This document shows, piece by piece, positions 8,739 through 16,307 of a stretch of 64,000 nt of DNA. The first letter of the stretch is position 1; every line of letters starts with the position of its first letter. This DNA is from Merdibacter sp965119685 (GTDB taxonomy: Bacteria; Bacillota_I; Bacilli_A; Erysipelotrichales; Erysipelotrichaceae). The position numbers were made by a program, and so were the translations under genes. The notes beneath the pieces were generated by a model. It searched no databases and was not told the origin of the DNA. It saw nothing but the letters and a program-made list of their open reading frames with translations. The stretch is taken from contig OZ221971.1 in the NCBI GenBank assembly GCA_965119685.1, positions 310,001-374,000 of the forward strand, in the 5' to 3' direction.

Positions 8739-9743
8739 ATGTTGATGAACAGTAATGAGTATCTTTCCCTCGTACAGACAATTAAACAGGAGATTCGGCA
8801 AGCACAGCATAAAGCAGCTTTGAGTGTGAATAAGGAACTGATTATGCTGTATTATCACATTGGCAAAATGATCAATGAGCATAAATCGTGGGGAAATAAA
8901 TTTATTGAAAACCTCGCGGCAGACATTCGTACATCATTCCCTGATGTCAAAGGCTATTCTGTCCGAAATCTAAAATATATGGCAAAGTTTGCCTTCACTT
9001 ATCCTGATGAAAAATTTGTGCAGACGGTGTCTGCACAAATTCCCTGGTCACATAACATAGCTATTTTAGATAAAGTGAAGGATGAAAAACAACGTGATTG
9101 GTATATTAGGAAGACTGCTGAAAACGGTTGGTCACATAATGTCCTTATCCATCAAATTGAAATCAGATTATATGAGCGTCAAGCCATTGCTGAAAAGACC
9201 TCTAACTTTGAGACGAGGTTAGCCTCACCTCAAAGTGAACTTGCAATACAGACGATGAAAGATCCATATATTTTTGACTTCATTCCCTTTCGAGAAAATA
9301 TGGTAGAACGTGAAATAGAACAGGCGCTTGTTCAAGATGTCACAAGATTGCTTTTGGAGCTTGGAACAGGCTTTGCCTTTCTCGGAAATCAATATCATCT
9401 GAATGTCGGGGGCGACGACTTCTACATTGACTTGTTGTTTTATAACTTAAATCTACGCTGCTATGTTGTGATCGAGCTGAAAACAGGTGAGTTTAAGCCG
9501 GAATACGCCGGACAGCTAAATTTCTACCTTTCTGCCGTAGATGGCATACTGAAAAAAGAATACGATAATCCTTCTATCGGCTTATTGCTGTGTAAAAGTA
9601 AAAATGACCTGGTTGCAGAATACGCCCTAAAGGATATGTCAAAGCCTATCGGTGTCAGCGAATATAAAGTCACGAGTCATTTACCGGAAGATCTCAGCAA
9701 ACAGTTGCCTTCTATTGAGGATATACAAAAGCGTATCAAATAA
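8739..9743 (+). CDS. PDDEXK nuclease, YhcG/DUF1016 family
   Basis: This 334-residue protein has the two-part layout of the family. An N-terminal helical DUF1016 domain (YLSLVQTIKQEIRQAQ; MLYYHIGKMIN; YSVRNLKYMAKFA; WSHNIAILDK) precedes a C-terminal PD-(D/E)xK fold with Asp in DDFYIDLLFYN and the ELK motif in YVVIELKTGEF. Members often accompany type I restriction-modification genes; none is seen here, so it is an orphan or the survivor of a lost island. The ATG at 8739 follows AGAGGAG at a rather long spacing; the ATG at 8745 is an alternative. Codon use and base composition are more AT-rich than in the neighbouring biosynthetic genes, which suggests acquisition. Confidence 0.87.
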   Translation: MLMNSNEYLSLVQTIKQEIRQAQHKAALSVNKELIMLYYHIGKMINEHKSWGNKFIENLAADIRTSFPDVKGYSVRNLKYMAKFAFTYPDEKFVQTVSAQIPWSHNIAILDKVKDEKQRDWYIRKTAENGWSHNVLIHQIEIRLYERQAIAEKTSNFETRLASPQSELAIQTMKDPYIFDFIPFRENMVEREIEQALVQDVTRLLLELGTGFAFLGNQYHLNVGGDDFYIDLLFYNLNLRCYVVIELKTGEFKPEYAGQLNFYLSAVDGILKKEYDNPSIGLLLCKSKNDLVAEYALKDMSKPIGVSEYKVTSHLPEDLSKQLPSIEDIQKRIK

Positions 9744-10102
9744 ACATAAATACAAATGTTGTTCACTCATACGAGCCTCTGCTCACACAGCGAAGCAAGC
9801 TGCCTTACGCTTTTTGCTTATTGATCTAATCCGACAAATTGCTTCCATCACCTTACAGCAACAAATAACAAAAGCCGACAATGAAACACGCGCCTGTAAC
9901 TATATTTTTTGATATTTTCTGTCGAACACAAAGCGACACAAGCAATTGATGTCCGTGCCGCTCGTCGAAAAAAACTCACACAACAATCGTTTTATCCGCT
10001 TCCCTCAAATCATTACAGTGATCGTTTCACGTCTGCAAACCGCCGCTCTTCGCCTTGAATGTAATTTCCTTTCATAAAATTTACTGAATTTTTCATAATT
10101 TC
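9744..10102. other. Intergenic region without a recognisable gene
   Basis: About 360 bases between the nuclease and the aroB promoter hold no frame with a ribosome site and no clear terminator. A short stretch near 9950 reads AIDVRAARRKKLTQQ, reminiscent of an HTH fragment, but it is too short to assign. Confidence 0.4.
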
Positions 10103-10131
10103 TTGCAATCTTCTTTTCATTATATTATGAT
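10103..10131 (+). promoter_or_regulatory. Promoter of the aro operon
   Basis: TTGCAA (10103-10108) and TATGAT (10126-10131) are separated by exactly 17 bases, a good vegetative sigma-A arrangement. Transcription would begin near 10138, about 15 bases before the leader-peptide start codon. Confidence 0.75.
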
Positions 10132-10152
10132 AAGTGCATCGGAGTGATCATC

Positions 10153-10191
10153 ATGAAAAATGTGAAATCGTATTACTTTTATTGTGAATAG
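10153..10191 (+). CDS. Aromatic-amino-acid leader peptide (12 residues)
   Basis: A GGAGTG ribosome site (10141-10146) precedes ATG at 10153, which opens a 12-codon frame MKNVKSYYFYCE ending at TAG 10189-10191. Four consecutive aromatic codons (Tyr-Tyr-Phe-Tyr, 10171-10182) are what a transcription-attenuation leader needs to measure charged tRNA-Tyr and tRNA-Phe. It lies between a consensus promoter and a terminator hairpin ahead of aroB-aroC-aroA-tyrA, whose products lead to Phe and Tyr. There is no Trp codon. The peptide itself probably has no function after synthesis. It is too short for ordinary gene callers. Confidence 0.8.
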   Translation: MKNVKSYYFYCE

Positions 10192-10275
10192 TCATCATGA
10201 AGCCATGTGTCCGATGGTCATTTTTGCTTGATGATGAGATATGGAGCATCTACTGTCAGTCGATGCTCTTTTGTT
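10192..10275 (+). promoter_or_regulatory. Transcription attenuator of the aro operon
   Basis: Directly after the leader stop, TCATCATGAAGC (10192-10203) can pair with GCTTGATGATGA (10226-10237) over 11 of 12 bases. It encloses a small CCAT/ATGG hairpin. Next comes an intrinsic terminator: GAGCATC (10244-10250), an 11-base loop, GATGCTC (10262-10268), then TTTTGTTT. The 10-mer TCATCATGAA also occurs over the leader start codon (10148-10157), so the same 3' arm has two mutually exclusive partners. A ribosome stalled on the aromatic codons would cover the 5' arm at 10192. The exact antiterminator pairing is not obvious by eye (only GATG/CATC, four pairs). Confidence 0.72.
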
Positions 10276-10295
10276 TCAGAGAGGGGTTAGAACAG

Positions 10296-11300
10296 ATGAA
10301 ACTACATGTGGATTTAAAGGAACGCGGCTATGACATCGTCATGGAGCGGGGCGTTTTAAAACGGCTGGCGCAGATGATTGACGTCGAGCGCAAGGTGCTG
10401 TTGGTATCTGACAGCAAGGTACCCGCACAATGGATCGACTTGGTGAAGTCGCAGTGTCCGCACTGCTATGTCAAGATCGTTCCTGCCGGAGAATCGTCCA
10501 AGAGCTTTGCAGTATGGGAGGAGCTGCTTTCTTATATGCTGGAGAACCGCTTTTTGCGAAGCGATCTCGTCATTGCCTTAGGCGGCGGTGTCGTCGGTGA
10601 TCTGGCGGGCTTTGCAGCGGCGTGCTACATGCGCGGCATCGACTTCGTCAACATTCCGACGACGACCTTGGCGCAGATTGACTCCAGCATCGGCGGCAAG
10701 ACGGCGATCAACGCCGGCGGCGTCAAAAACAACATCGGCGCTTTTTACCAGCCCCGCAAGGTGCTGATTGATTTCGACACGCTCTCCACCCTGCCTCGCC
10801 GTCACTACCTCAACGGCTTAGTCGAGGCGCTCAAGGCCGGGCTGATTTACGATCCTGCGCTCTTTTCCCTGTTTGAAAACGGCGATATTGACGAGCACCT
10901 CGAGGAGATCATCTACCGCTCCCTGTGCATGAAAAAAGACGTCGTCGAACAAGACGAGCGGGAAAGCGGACTGCGCAAGATTCTCAACTTCGGGCATACG
11001 ATCGGACATGCCATCGAGGGCTATTACCACATGGAGGAATATCTGCATGGGGAATGCGTGGCGATGGGAATGCTGTATTTCATCGAGGATGACGAGCTGC
11101 GCGAGCGCACCGCCGCCATTTTGCGCAGGATGGGTGTTCCTAGTGACGCTCCTTATGAGAAAGAAGACGTCTATCAGCGTTTATCCGCGGATAAAAAAGC
11201 CTTGCATGAGGGCATCAGCGTCGTCACGGTAAAAACGCTGGGGAAAGCGGAAATCAAAACGCTCTCTTATGACGAGATCAAGGCAAAACTGAAAGGGTGA
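10296..11300 (+). CDS. aroB: 3-dehydroquinate synthase
   Basis: This 334-residue enzyme converts DAHP to 3-dehydroquinate, the second step of the shikimate pathway, using NAD and a divalent metal. Diagnostic stretches are ALGGGVVGDLAGF, NIPTTTLAQIDSSIGGKTAI, GAFYQP and the metal-binding LNFGHTIGHAIEGY with HGECVAMGM. The start at 10296 (MKLHVDLKERG) follows AGAGGGG. The frame is open back to 10197, but that part runs through the attenuator hairpins and is not coding. It is the first structural gene of aroB-aroC-aroA-tyrA. DAHP synthase, aroD, aroE and aroK are not in this window. Confidence 0.96.
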   Translation: MKLHVDLKERGYDIVMERGVLKRLAQMIDVERKVLLVSDSKVPAQWIDLVKSQCPHCYVKIVPAGESSKSFAVWEELLSYMLENRFLRSDLVIALGGGVVGDLAGFAAACYMRGIDFVNIPTTTLAQIDSSIGGKTAINAGGVKNNIGAFYQPRKVLIDFDTLSTLPRRHYLNGLVEALKAGLIYDPALFSLFENGDIDEHLEEIIYRSLCMKKDVVEQDERESGLRKILNFGHTIGHAIEGYYHMEEYLHGECVAMGMLYFIEDDELRERTAAILRRMGVPSDAPYEKEDVYQRLSADKKALHEGISVVTVKTLGKAEIKTLSYDEIKAKLKG

Positions 11301-11305
11301 TACAA

Positions 11306-12421
11306 ATGAAAAACAGCTTTGGCAGCAATATTTCCATCACGCTGTTTGGCGAAAGCCATGGGGAAGCGATCGGCGTGGTGATCGATGGGCTGGCGCCGGG
11401 GCTCGCGCTGGATTTCGATTATGTGCGCAAACGGATGGCACAGCGGCAGGCAAAGGGGCGCATCTCCACACAGCGCCATGAACCAGACGCCATTCAAGTC
11501 GTCAGCGGCTGGTTTGAGGGGCATACGAGTGGTACGCCGTTGACCATCCTCATTCAAAATACCAACACACGCAGCAAGGACTATGAAAAGACCCGCTACC
11601 GGCTGCGTCCCTCACATGCGGACTATACCGCTTTTGCTAAATACGAGGGCTATCAGGACTTTCGCGGCGGAGGACATTTCAGCGGGCGTTTAACAGCGCC
11701 CTTGGTTGCGGCAGGGGCGATCGCCCAGCAGATACTGGAGCAGCAAGGCGTCCTCATCGGATCACACATCCTGCGCTGTCACGGACAGGCGGACATTCCT
11801 TTCTCCCAAGAGGAAGCGACGCTGGCAAAGCAGGTGCGCGCCCTCAACGACATGGATTTCCCGGTGTTAGACGAACAGCGCGCTAAAGCGATTCATTCCG
11901 TCATGGAAGCAGCCGCCGATGCGGGAGACAGCGTCGGGGGGATCATCGAAACGGCTGTCGTAGGTTTCCCTGCCGGTATCGGCGAACCGTTCTTTGACTC
12001 GATCGAAAGCGTGCTGAGTCATCTGCTGTTCAGCATTCCCGCCGTCAAGGGCGTGCAGTTTGGCTTAGGCTTTGGCTTTGAAGCGCTCTATGGCTCACAG
12101 GCCAACGATCCTTTCTATGTAAAGGAAGGACAGATCAAAACCCGTACCAATCATAACGGCGGCATCAACGGCGGCATTTCCAACGGAATGCCGATCCTCT
12201 TGCAGTGTGTTGTCAAACCGACCGCATCCATCTTCAAGAAACAGGATACCGTCGATTATCAAAGCAAGCAGCCGGTCAAGCTGCAAATTCAAGGCCGCCA
12301 TGATCCGGCAATTCTGCACCGTGCCCGCGTCGTCATCGACAGCGTCTGCGCTTTAGGACTTCTGGATCTGTATTGTGCGGGAAATGCCCTTCAAGCACAG
12401 GTCAAAGGAGGGAGAGCATGA
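11306..12421 (+). CDS. aroC: Chorismate synthase
   Basis: This 371-residue FMN-dependent enzyme makes chorismate from EPSP. Family signatures are SLTLFGESHG-like SITLFGESHGEAIG near the N-terminus, RPSHADYTAFAKY, the central GGGHFSGRLTAPLV, and HNGGINGGISNGMPI near the C-terminus. The ATG at 11306 is preferred because GAAAGGG ends eight bases upstream; a GTG at 11297 overlapping the aroB stop is an alternative. Its 3' end overlaps aroA by four bases (ATGA), so the two genes are translationally coupled. Confidence 0.96.
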   Translation: MKNSFGSNISITLFGESHGEAIGVVIDGLAPGLALDFDYVRKRMAQRQAKGRISTQRHEPDAIQVVSGWFEGHTSGTPLTILIQNTNTRSKDYEKTRYRLRPSHADYTAFAKYEGYQDFRGGGHFSGRLTAPLVAAGAIAQQILEQQGVLIGSHILRCHGQADIPFSQEEATLAKQVRALNDMDFPVLDEQRAKAIHSVMEAAADAGDSVGGIIETAVVGFPAGIGEPFFDSIESVLSHLLFSIPAVKGVQFGLGFGFEALYGSQANDPFYVKEGQIKTRTNHNGGINGGISNGMPILLQCVVKPTASIFKKQDTVDYQSKQPVKLQIQGRHDPAILHRARVVIDSVCALGLLDLYCAGNALQAQVKGGRA

Positions 12422-13683
12422 TTGCGGAAATCACACCGTCGCATTGTCAGGGAAGCGTACACATCCCGCCCAGCAAGAGCATGGCACACCGCGCCATCAT
12501 CGCCGCTTCCTTGGCAAAAGGCGTTTCTCATATCACCAATGTGGATTTCAGCGATGATATTTTAGCGACGATTGCCGGTATGCGCCAGCTGGGCGCGCGC
12601 ATCGACATCGAGGGGAACAGCGTCACCATCGTCGGCGTCGAATCGTTTCAGGCACCCGATCAGGCGGTGTTCTGCAATGAATCCGGCTCAACCCTGCGCT
12701 TCTTCATCCCGATTTTCTCCCTTTGTGAACAGCCGGTGCGCTTTTCTGGCAAGGGACGGCTGTTACAGCGTCCGCAAAGCGTGTATGAGGCGATCTTTCA
12801 CGCTCAGGGACTGCGCTTTCAGCAGGATGCAGACGCTGTCACCATCGAAGGCGCATTGAAGCCGGGCGAGTATGAGATCGACGGCAGCATCTCCTCGCAG
12901 TTCATCACCGGGCTGTTATTCACCCTGCCGCTGTTAGAAAAGGATTCCGTCATCCGCATCAAAGCGCCGTTTGAGTCTCGCTCTTACATCGACTTAACCT
13001 TGCAGATGCTTGCCAATTTTCACATTCAAGCGCATTTCAGCGATCCTTACACCATCATCGTCAAAGGCAATCAGCGCTATCAGCCATGTGATGTACGAAT
13101 TGAGGGCGACTTCTCTCAGCTGGCTTTCTTTGCGGTGCTGGCGGCGATCAGCGGCGATTTGCACATTCGCGGCGTCTCTTTGCACAGCCGTCAGGGAGAT
13201 CGTCAGATCTTAACGATCCTAAACTCGTTTGGCGCACACAGCGAAGCGCTGGAGGATGGCTTTCTCATTCATCAGGGCAATCTGCACGGCTGCAAGATCG
13301 ACCTCAACGACTGCCCGGACTTAGGGCCGATCGTCTTTGTGTTAGCCGCCATGGCAAAGGGAACGACGCAGATTACCAATGCCGGACGCCTGCGCATCAA
13401 GGAGAGCGACCGCATCGCGGCAATGGAAGAGGAGCTGCGCAAGTTTCATGTCGACATCACCTCGAATGAGGAAGAGGTGTGGATACAGGGGAATCCCGCC
13501 GGTTACACTTGCGGGGAATGTTTACAGGGGCATAACGACCATCGCATCGTCATGGCGATGAGCGTGATGGCGTTAGTCAATCACAGCGTCTGCCGCATTG
13601 AGGGCGCGCAGGCCATACGCAAATCCTATCCGTCCTTTTTTGAGGACGTGCAGCGCATCAAGGGAAAGGTGAGGTGTCTATGA
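12418..13683 (+). CDS. aroA: 3-phosphoshikimate 1-carboxyvinyltransferase (EPSP synthase)
   Basis: This 421-residue enzyme joins phosphoenolpyruvate to shikimate-3-phosphate. It shows the phosphate-binding PPSKSMAHRAIIAA near the N-terminus, NESGSTLRFFIPI, DGSISSQFITGLL, the catalytic-Asp region DLNDCPDLGPIV, RIKESDRIAAM and the late HNDHRIVMAMSVMAL. The ATG at 12418 is preceded by GGAGGGAGAGC and overlaps the aroC stop. The glycine-rich loop reads CNESGSTLRF rather than the common GNAGTxxR, which suggests a class II-like variant. Sensitivity to glyphosate cannot be judged by eye. Confidence 0.95.
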   Translation: MIAEITPSHCQGSVHIPPSKSMAHRAIIAASLAKGVSHITNVDFSDDILATIAGMRQLGARIDIEGNSVTIVGVESFQAPDQAVFCNESGSTLRFFIPIFSLCEQPVRFSGKGRLLQRPQSVYEAIFHAQGLRFQQDADAVTIEGALKPGEYEIDGSISSQFITGLLFTLPLLEKDSVIRIKAPFESRSYIDLTLQMLANFHIQAHFSDPYTIIVKGNQRYQPCDVRIEGDFSQLAFFAVLAAISGDLHIRGVSLHSRQGDRQILTILNSFGAHSEALEDGFLIHQGNLHGCKIDLNDCPDLGPIVFVLAAMAKGTTQITNAGRLRIKESDRIAAMEEELRKFHVDITSNEEEVWIQGNPAGYTCGECLQGHNDHRIVMAMSVMALVNHSVCRIEGAQAIRKSYPSFFEDVQRIKGKVRCL

Positions 13684-14534
13684 TACACAAGGATACGACG
13701 TTTGTCATCGTCGGTTTGGGACTGTTAGGCGGAAGCTATGCGATGGGCTTGAAGGAAGCGGGCTACCGCGTGCTCGGCGTGGCGCGCAGGCAGGAAACGA
13801 TCGATTATGCGCTGGATCACGGACTGATCGATGAGGGCACGCTGGACCCGGAGGCATTTTTAGCAAGGGCGGACATCGTCATCTTTGCACTGTATCCAAC
13901 CGTCATGATCGAATGGATTCAGACACATCAGCACGCGTTTCATCCCGGCACGCTGTTGACCGACGTCAGTGGCGTCAAAGGAAATGTCGCTGACAAGGTG
14001 CAGGCGCTGCTGCGTGAGGATGTGGAATTCATCGCCGCGCACCCGATGGCGGGACGGGAGACCAGCGGCATCGAATATGCCAACACGGCAATGTTTCGCG
14101 ATGCCAACTACATCATCGTGCCGACTGAAAAAAACAGCGCGGAGGCGGTGGAGACCTCCCGACAGTTAGCGCAGATCCTGCGCTTTCACCACATCGCCAC
14201 ACTCACCATGAAGGAACATGACGAGATGATCGGCTTTCTCTCACAGCTGACTCACGTCATCGCCGTATCCCTCATGAATACGCATGACAATGCCCATTTG
14301 GTGGAATACACGGGCGACTCTTTCCGTGATCTGACCCGCATCGCCAAAATCAACGAGACGATGTGGAGCGAGCTGTTTCTGCTCAACAAGGAGATTCTGC
14401 TTTCGGAGATCGACGCTTTCGCCGCAGAATTGCAGCATTTCCGCGATACGCTCGCCGAGGAGAACGTCACGGAGATGAAACGGCTGTTCATCCAATCGAC
14501 AGCGCGGCGCAAGAAATTCGATAAGCTGCAATAA
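13680..14534 (+). CDS. tyrA: Prephenate dehydrogenase
   Basis: This 284-residue enzyme oxidises prephenate to 4-hydroxyphenylpyruvate, the tyrosine branch. An N-terminal Rossmann motif GLGLLGGSYAMG (residues ~11-22) binds NAD(P). LTDVSGVKGNV and the catalytic-His region AAHPMAGRETSGIEYA follow, then a helical dimer domain (GFLSQLTHVIAVSL; DSFRDLTRIAKINETMW). There is no ACT or mutase domain. The ATG at 13680 overlaps the aroA stop (ATGA) and is preceded by AAGGTGAGG. As last gene of the operon it puts Tyr formation under the same Tyr/Phe-sensing attenuator. Confidence 0.95.
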   Translation: MIHKDTTFVIVGLGLLGGSYAMGLKEAGYRVLGVARRQETIDYALDHGLIDEGTLDPEAFLARADIVIFALYPTVMIEWIQTHQHAFHPGTLLTDVSGVKGNVADKVQALLREDVEFIAAHPMAGRETSGIEYANTAMFRDANYIIVPTEKNSAEAVETSRQLAQILRFHHIATLTMKEHDEMIGFLSQLTHVIAVSLMNTHDNAHLVEYTGDSFRDLTRIAKINETMWSELFLLNKEILLSEIDAFAAELQHFRDTLAEENVTEMKRLFIQSTARRKKFDKLQ

Positions 14535-14715
14535 GCACGCACAGTTTCTTCGTCATCTGATCGTATGCAGAGGATCCCCCACACTCCTCCATAATTGTCA
14601 GGCAATGCGCAAACAGCGTCGGTATGGATGAGCGTCAAAGAGCATCTCAAGCCTATTGCAGCCGTTCGGATACCGTTTTCCCATGTGGAAGCACCCTTTC
14701 GCAAAAGGAACAAAA

Positions 14716-14813
14716 AAAAACCAAGCGCTCTTATGATACGCCCTCTCAGGCAGACACGGGAAATCCCCGAAATCTGCTGAAAGAGTCCTGTCATTTTGCA
14801 ACGCTTGGTTTTT
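14716..14813. terminator. Long nested hairpin between convergent tyrA and sulfatase genes
   Basis: AAAAACCAAGCG (14716-14727) is exactly complementary to CGCTTGGTTTTT (14802-14813). Inside it CTCTCAGGCAGA (14743-14754) pairs imperfectly with TCTGCTGAAAGAG (14773-14785), and a CGGG/CCCG tip closes the structure. A and T runs on both sides let it stop transcription from either direction, which fits its place between the convergent tyrA and sulfatase genes. It is unusually long for a terminator (98 nt). The rest of the ~380-base gap shows nothing else. Confidence 0.6.
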
Positions 14814-14914
14814 CTTTTCTATCGATCGTCATTCATCAGGTGCACTGGATTGCTCCTGAGCCTGAGAGCAGCGTGTTTCCTTTGCTTAAAATGCCCCTCA
14901 TCGAATACACCGGT

Positions 14915-16279
14915 TTAATAAAATGTGCCTTCCTCCATGTAATCGTCTGGATTTTTGCTGCTGGCATCCATACACTCCGGGCGATTCACCTTATAATGAG
15001 GCAGGATCGGCAGCGGCCCCTGCAACAGCGGGTCCTCTGTTCGCTGCTGGAATTCCTCCAGCTTGGCGCGCAGCTCATCCGCAATCTGTGCATAAGCGGG
15101 GTCTGCAATCCGATTGTCACTTTCCTGCGGATCATAATATAAGTCATACAACGCCTCTTGCGGTTTTGTCTGTGTCACATAATCATGCTCGACATAGAAC
15201 GTTTTGCTCGGCGAGCTGTCGGTATTGCTGGGATTGGTGCATAGATGCGTCTCATCATAATAGCGGACATATTTGTAACGGCGGGTGCGGACACAGCGTA
15301 CCGGCTCATAGGAGGTATGGAAGTTGATTTCCGCAAACACCGGATGATCTTCGATCGGCTCAGCGTCAAACAGCTTTGCGAAAGAGGTTCCCTCCAAATA
15401 CTTAGGCTTCTTCAGTCCTAACAGATCACACAGAGTTGGGAATACGTCCACCTGTGACAACAGCGCATCGCTGATTGTGCCGTTTGCCTTGGCGTGTGGG
15501 ACGCGCATTAACAAAGAGACGCCGATGCCGCGATCGCTTAACGTGCATTTGCTCATCGGAAAGGCAACACCGTGATCGGTCGTAAAGAGGATGATCGCAT
15601 CCTCATACCAGCCCTTGCGCTTTAACGCCTCCATCAGCTGCGCAAAACACTCATCCGCATGCTTTGCCGAGGTCAAATACTGGGCAAAATCATGACGGGT
15701 AACCGCGTCGTTGACTAACGGATCTGCCGGTTTGACATAGCGTTCATCGACACTTTCATCGATTTCGACGGGGAACGGGCGATGTGTAGAATGCATGCCA
15801 TAGCTGATAAAACAAGGCTGATCTCCTTCATAGGCATCGATCCATGCGCACAGCGCTTTGACATTGGCATCATCCCAGTGATGCAGCTCCTCCTTGGCGA
15901 TGCCCGCCGCAGGCTGTGTGAGCACCTCATCATATCCTAGCGCCGCACTCGCTTCCACATTAAGGTAATAATCCACCTCATGCTGGATGCCGCACAGCAC
16001 GCTGTGATAGCCGTTACGATGCAGATAGCGGCACAGATGCTTGTCATAATCATTCAGTGCAAATCCTCGCTGTGCGAGTCCCAGCATGCCATTTTGATGC
16101 GGATAGGTCCCCGTCAACAGCGACGCCCTGCTGGGAGAACAGGTCGGATTGGTACAATAAGCATTGGTGAACAGCAGCGCATCCTCGGCAAACGCCTGAA
16201 TGGCAAACGACGGAATCTCATAGCCATACGGACGAAAATAGCGTCCGCTGTCATGTGTGTGTATATAAATTACGTGCAT
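14915..16279 (-). CDS. Sulfatase, type I formylglycine class, heparan-N-sulfatase-like, no signal peptide
   Basis: This 454-residue alkaline-phosphatase-superfamily sulfatase has the formylglycine motif CSPSRASLLTG, with Cys as the residue to be matured, so in an anaerobe an anSME-type enzyme is expected. The N-terminal metal site is THDSGRYF. TYPHQNGMLGL and FTTDHGVAFP, with DRGIGVSLLMRVP, are typical. The arrangement CSPSRASLLTG plus PHQNGM resembles N-sulfoglucosamine sulfohydrolase; that is my judgement from remembered sequences. No signal peptide precedes MHVIYIHTHD, so it should act in the cytoplasm on imported sugar. Start 16279 has GGAAAGGAGAAGCT. It follows DUF3604, nanE and a PTS. 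Confidence 0.88.
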   Translation of the reverse strand: MHVIYIHTHDSGRYFRPYGYEIPSFAIQAFAEDALLFTNAYCTNPTCSPSRASLLTGTYPHQNGMLGLAQRGFALNDYDKHLCRYLHRNGYHSVLCGIQHEVDYYLNVEASAALGYDEVLTQPAAGIAKEELHHWDDANVKALCAWIDAYEGDQPCFISYGMHSTHRPFPVEIDESVDERYVKPADPLVNDAVTRHDFAQYLTSAKHADECFAQLMEALKRKGWYEDAIILFTTDHGVAFPMSKCTLSDRGIGVSLLMRVPHAKANGTISDALLSQVDVFPTLCDLLGLKKPKYLEGTSFAKLFDAEPIEDHPVFAEINFHTSYEPVRCVRTRRYKYVRYYDETHLCTNPSNTDSSPSKTFYVEHDYVTQTKPQEALYDLYYDPQESDNRIADPAYAQIADELRAKLEEFQQRTEDPLLQGPLPILPHYKVNRPECMDASSKNPDDYMEEGTFY

Positions 16280-16307
16280 AGCTTCTCCTTTCCCTGCCTG
16301 TGCAGAT

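Noticed and set aside
10197..10295. N-terminal extension of aroB (MKPCVRWSF...)
   Set aside because: The frame is open, but it runs through the attenuator hairpin and terminator, lacks a ribosome site and has no counterpart in AroB proteins.
14252..14794. 180-codon minus-strand frame over the end of tyrA
   Set aside because: It overlaps a conserved tyrA sequence and the nested terminator, and has no recognisable domain or ribosome site.
14740..14830. Possible riboswitch (CTGAGAG and CTCAGG-like strings on either strand near the terminator)
   Set aside because: The remaining conserved parts of TPP or glycine aptamers are missing, and the element lies downstream, not upstream, of both neighbouring genes.
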